From assembly GCA_965650335.1 (NCBI GenBank), contig CBFGOI010000103.1, positions 1 to 17,240 on the forward strand: 17,240 bases of DNA. Reading direction: 5' to 3'. The DNA is from Paradesertivirga sp965650335. GTDB lineage: Bacteria; Bacteroidota; Bacteroidia; Sphingobacteriales; Sphingobacteriaceae. This document shows positions 14,392 to 17,240 of this stretch, one piece after another. The translations under genes and the position numbers were made by a program. Numbering within the stretch: the first letter of the stretch is position 1; the number at the start of each line of letters is the position of its first letter. The notes beneath the pieces are model-generated. The model saw only the letters and a list, made by a program, of their open reading frames with translations, did no database searches and was not told where the DNA came from.

Positions 14392-15177
14392 ATGAGTATT
14401 TTCGAAGCAATTATCCTTGCTATTATAGAAGGGGTAACTGAGTTTTTACCGGTTTCCTCTACCGGCCACATGATTATCGGCTCGGCCATTATGGGCATTG
14501 AAACAGATCCTTTTGTGAAGATGTTTAATGTGGCCATACAGTTTGGTGCGATTTTATCGGTTATCGTTTTATATCGTCGCCGGTTTTTCAAATCTTTCGA
14601 TTTCTACTTTAAACTATTTGTTGCTTTTTTGCCTGCTGCCGTAATTGGTTTTCTTCTAAACGATTATATCGACATGCTTCTGGAAAATGTGTTGGTTGTT
14701 GCCACGATGCTCGTATTAGGCGGAATCATACTTCTGTTTGTCGATAAATGGTTTAAGGGAGGAGAAATAGATTTCGACGTAAACTACCGCGAAGCTTTTT
14801 CTATCGGACTGTTTCAGGTGATCGCAATGATACCAGGCGTATCGCGGTCTGCAGCAACAATTATAGGCGGATTAACTCAAAAACTTACCCGCAAAGCAGC
14901 TGCAGAATTTTCGTTCTTTTTGGCTGTACCCACCATGTTTGCGGCTACCTGCTATAAAATGCTGAAATTCTATAAAGAAACAGGCTTTGCTTCCACGGAT
15001 CTTAATGTGCTTATAATTGGCAATATAGTTGCGTTTGTTGTTGCCTTGTTGGCTATCAGGTCTTTCGTAAGTTATGTTACAAAACATGGATTTAAAGTTT
15101 TCGGATATTACCGGATTATTGTAGGTGTAGCCATTATTCTTCTCTACGTACTAGGCTACGATTTGAAAATTGTATAG
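14392..15177 (+). CDS. uppP: Undecaprenyl-diphosphatase (UppP/BacA)
   Basis: A 261-residue polytopic membrane enzyme that dephosphorylates undecaprenyl diphosphate, recycling the lipid carrier for cell-wall synthesis, and is associated with bacitracin resistance. Both signature regions are present: EGVTEFLPVSSTGH (13-26), holding the ExxxE pair and the catalytic-site His26, and PGVSRSAATI (148-157) with Arg152. The remaining sequence is a series of hydrophobic helices ending in a short cytoplasmic tail. ATG at 14392 lies 9 bases after the DUF3098 stop and gives the normal SIFEAIILAIIEG N-terminus. The stop overlaps the truB GTG start (TAGTG). Confidence 0.97.
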   Translation: MSIFEAIILAIIEGVTEFLPVSSTGHMIIGSAIMGIETDPFVKMFNVAIQFGAILSVIVLYRRRFFKSFDFYFKLFVAFLPAAVIGFLLNDYIDMLLENVLVVATMLVLGGIILLFVDKWFKGGEIDFDVNYREAFSIGLFQVIAMIPGVSRSAATIIGGLTQKLTRKAAAEFSFFLAVPTMFAATCYKMLKFYKETGFASTDLNVLIIGNIVAFVVALLAIRSFVSYVTKHGFKVFGYYRIIVGVAIILLYVLGYDLKIV

Positions 15178-15905
15178 TGTCTGAAAAAACTTTCCCAGCT
15201 TTTAATTTCGCCGAAGGCGAAATGCTTTTAATAAATAAGCCTTACCGTTGGACGAGCTTCGATGTTGTCGGAAAAATAAGAAATTCGTTTAAGCCGCTGA
15301 AACTTAAAGTCGGTCATGCCGGAACGCTGGATCCCTTGGCTACCGGCTTATTAATAATCTGCACCGGCAAACTCACCAAAAAAATAGACGAGTTTCAGGC
15401 TCAGGATAAAGAATATACAGGCACTATGACTTTAGGAGCCACCACCCCTTCTTACGATTTAGAAACGGAGGTTGATGCCACATTCAATATCAGCGAGCTT
15501 ACAGAAGCGCAAATCCTGGGGAATTGTAAAAACTTTATTGGAGATCTGGAGCAATTCCCACCAGCGCATTCGGCGGTAAAAGTGGATGGAGACCGTTTAT
15601 ATTTAAAAGCAAGAAGAGGCGAAGCAGTCGAATTAAAATCCCGCAAGGTAAGTATTTCAGAATTTGAGATAACGCGCATTGAACTGCCCGAGGTTGATTT
15701 CAGAGTAGTTTGCAGCAAGGGAACATATATCAGATCACTGGTGTATGATTTTGGAAAGCTGTTAAACAACGGGGCCCATCTGTCAAAATTAAGAAGAACC
15801 CGCAGTGGCGATTTCCACGTTGAGAATGCTTATGAAGTGATGGAGTTTGTGAACCATGTCAGAAGTTTAAAAGATGTTTCCACGTCATCAGATGAGGCTA
15901 TTTAA
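15177..15905 (+). CDS. truB: tRNA pseudouridine(55) synthase TruB
   Basis: Converts U55 in the T-loop of tRNAs to pseudouridine. The 242-residue protein shows the TruB N-terminal block LLINKPYRWTSFDVV (17-31) and the catalytic motif GHAGTLDPLATGLL (46-59), with Asp52 as nucleophile. KEYTGTMTLGATTPSYDLE follows, then QFPPAHSAVKVDGDRLY, and SKGTYIRSLVYDFG in the core. It ends soon after the core, without a long PUA domain, as in the shorter TruB forms. The start is GTG at 15177, one base into the uppP stop codon; no in-frame ATG gives a complete N-terminus. Translation is probably coupled to uppP. Confidence 0.96.
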   Translation: MSEKTFPAFNFAEGEMLLINKPYRWTSFDVVGKIRNSFKPLKLKVGHAGTLDPLATGLLIICTGKLTKKIDEFQAQDKEYTGTMTLGATTPSYDLETEVDATFNISELTEAQILGNCKNFIGDLEQFPPAHSAVKVDGDRLYLKARRGEAVELKSRKVSISEFEITRIELPEVDFRVVCSKGTYIRSLVYDFGKLLNNGAHLSKLRRTRSGDFHVENAYEVMEFVNHVRSLKDVSTSSDEAI

Positions 15906-15963
15906 TGCAAATAGTCAAGCATGGCAATTCTAATCAACACAATTTCCATAAATTAGCCGGATA

Positions 15964-16896
15964 ATGAAGATCTACAGACATCTGGATGAATTTGAAAAGG
16001 TTAGCAATGCAGTGGTTACCATCGGCACTTTCGACGGAGTTCATATTGGACATCGAAAAATCATATCACGATTAACAGAAGTTGCAAAGCAAATTAATGG
16101 AGAAAGTGTGATTCTTACTTTCTTCCCGCATCCGCGGATGATTATTAATCCTGAAGATGTAAATCTCAAACTGATCACAACCATTAATGAGAAGGCAAAG
16201 CTCTTAGAAAACCTGGGCGTTGATCATTTAATCATCACTCCGTTTACACGTGATTTTTCTAACCTCAGCGCAGAAACCTATATCAAAGAAATTTTGGTAG
16301 ATAAAATCGGCACGAAGAAAATCATCATCGGCTACGACCATCATTTTGGTAAGGATCGGGAGGGTAATTTAAAGCAATTACAAAAATTCTCATCTGATTA
16401 TCATTACGAAGTAGAAGAAATTCCGGAACAGGATATCCACGATATTGCCGTAAGCTCAACCCAAATACGACATGCTTTGTTAAAAGGAGATGTAGGAACC
16501 GCGAACGAATTTTTGGGATATCCATTTAGCTTGTTCGGCCGGGTTATAAAAGGCGATCAACTAGGAAGAACAATGGGCTTTCCAACAGCCAACCTTTTAA
16601 TTGAAGAAAACTATAAACTTATTCCAAGAGACGGAATATATGCCGTAAAAGTCAGAATTGATTCTGACTCTCAAGTCTACAGTGGAATGGCATACATCGG
16701 AAATCGCCCCACGATAAACGGTATGTCAAAGAACATAGAAGTAAATATTTTTGACTTTTCACGAGATATCTATCGTCAGTATATTACAATTGAATATCAT
16801 CATTTTATCAGGGATGATATGCGCTTCGATAATATGGATGACTTGAAAGCCCAAATTACAAAGGATAAACAATCCGCAATAAGTTTGTTATCTTAA
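15964..16896 (+). CDS. ribF: Bifunctional riboflavin kinase / FAD synthetase
   Basis: Makes FMN from riboflavin and then FAD. The N-terminal nucleotidyltransferase domain (about 1-185) shows GTFDGVHIGH (21-30), FFPHPR (53-58), GYDHHFGKDREG (123-134) and SSTQIR (164-169). The C-terminal riboflavin kinase domain (about 186-310) shows GRTMGFPTAN (201-210), DGIYAV (223-228), GMAYIGNRPTI (241-251) and NIEVNIFDF (257-265), with Glu259 at the catalytic position. The 310-residue length is normal. It follows truB after 58 bases without a clear promoter or terminator, so it is probably the fifth gene of the same run. Confidence 0.97.
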   Translation: MKIYRHLDEFEKVSNAVVTIGTFDGVHIGHRKIISRLTEVAKQINGESVILTFFPHPRMIINPEDVNLKLITTINEKAKLLENLGVDHLIITPFTRDFSNLSAETYIKEILVDKIGTKKIIIGYDHHFGKDREGNLKQLQKFSSDYHYEVEEIPEQDIHDIAVSSTQIRHALLKGDVGTANEFLGYPFSLFGRVIKGDQLGRTMGFPTANLLIEENYKLIPRDGIYAVKVRIDSDSQVYSGMAYIGNRPTINGMSKNIEVNIFDFSRDIYRQYITIEYHHFIRDDMRFDNMDDLKAQITKDKQSAISLLS

Positions 16897-16924
16897 CGGT
16901 TAGTGTTTAAGATAATCACGAATT

Positions 16925-17240
16925 TTGAAAAAACTTAATCTTGACAAACAGGAAGCAGACTTTCTAAACAATACTATTCATCACTGGCAAAGCAATGGGA
17001 TTTTAAATCCCGACACCGCCGAACAGCTCAGAAGTTCATATGAGGTAAAAGAGTTTGACTGGCGGCGGCTGGCGCAATACTCTTTTTGGGTGGCTTTAGC
17101 CTGCGGACTTATAGCTTTCGCCTCTCTGGTTATTGATGACGATGTGCTTGATCTTCTGAAAAAGATCTCGGATACACCAGATATTATAATCAGCGTAATT
17201 TCTGGGGGTTTAGCAGCCTGGTTATATTATCGGGGGCAGT
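16925..17240 (+). CDS. DUF2157-like membrane protein (partial, C-terminal part outside window)
   Basis: 105 codons are visible up to the window edge, from a TTG start at 16925; an in-frame TAA at 16913-16915 leaves only ATT or TTG as starts. The N-terminus is soluble and helical (KLNLDKQEADFLNNTIHHW...SNGILNPDTAEQLRSSY), followed by DWRRLAQYSFWVALACGLIA, where a membrane helix begins, and a second hydrophobic stretch (IIISVISGGLAAWLYYRG). This layout, a short 'WxxxGxLxxxxxxxL' helix pair and then W-R-R before the first membrane helix, is typical of DUF2157 proteins. The function is unknown. It lies 28 bases after ribF and is likely part of the same transcript. Confidence 0.65.
   Translation, partial: MKKLNLDKQEADFLNNTIHHWQSNGILNPDTAEQLRSSYEVKEFDWRRLAQYSFWVALACGLIAFASLVIDDDVLDLLKKISDTPDIIISVISGGLAAWLYYRGQ

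Overview
The window reads as ordinary chromosome of a Bacteroidota bacterium, most likely from the Sphingobacteriaceae (Pedobacter/Mucilaginibacter type). The grounds are a moderately low GC content, start-proximal promoter motifs of the Bacteroidota type (TAnnTTTG), an outer-membrane receptor with a carboxypeptidase-regulatory-like N-terminal domain and the C-terminal barrel type usual in this phylum, a DUF3098 gene beside ftsX, a GldA-like ABC ATPase, and very few Shine-Dalgarno sequences. The genus is an inference; no rRNA or other marker gene lies in the window.

Layout. (1) Positions 1-142, minus: the start of a GldA-like ABC ATPase, cut by the window edge. (2) 289-2828, plus: glycyl-tRNA synthetase, then a secreted L,D-transpeptidase-like protein with its own promoter and a strong terminator. 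(3) 2829-3346: a gene-free stretch of 518 bases, richer in G+C than its flanks, built of nested inverted repeats and 11-nt tandem units, with an intrinsic terminator facing the minus strand. This is the least explained part of the window. (4) 3347-4408, minus: an old yellow enzyme of the YqjM class. (5) 4547-8984, minus: a likely operon of TonB-linked outer-membrane receptor, BtuF-like binding protein and TraB/GumN-family protein. (6) 9114-12038, minus: leucyl-tRNA synthetase. (7) 12207-13079, minus: a divergent ROK-family protein. (8) 13271-17240, plus: a tightly packed run ftsX, DUF3098, uppP, truB, ribF and a DUF2157-like membrane protein cut by the window edge.

How the genes work together. 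The right-hand plus-strand run joins envelope and division functions (FtsX, undecaprenyl-diphosphate recycling by UppP) to tRNA modification (TruB) and flavin cofactor synthesis (RibF). The first four genes overlap by one base or lie 9 bases apart, so translational coupling is likely. The receptor/BtuF-like/TraB operon suggests uptake of an unidentified ligand across the outer membrane, but no inner-membrane permease or ATPase is present, so the ligand cannot be assigned. Two aminoacyl-tRNA synthetases and the L,D-transpeptidase are housekeeping or envelope genes.

No CRISPR array, insertion sequence, prophage, tRNA or rRNA gene was recognised, and I see no clear new multi-gene system. The observations most worth following are the structured 2953-3342 region, a heptamer-repeat tract carried in frame inside leuS, and the start-site ambiguity of the BtuF-like gene.
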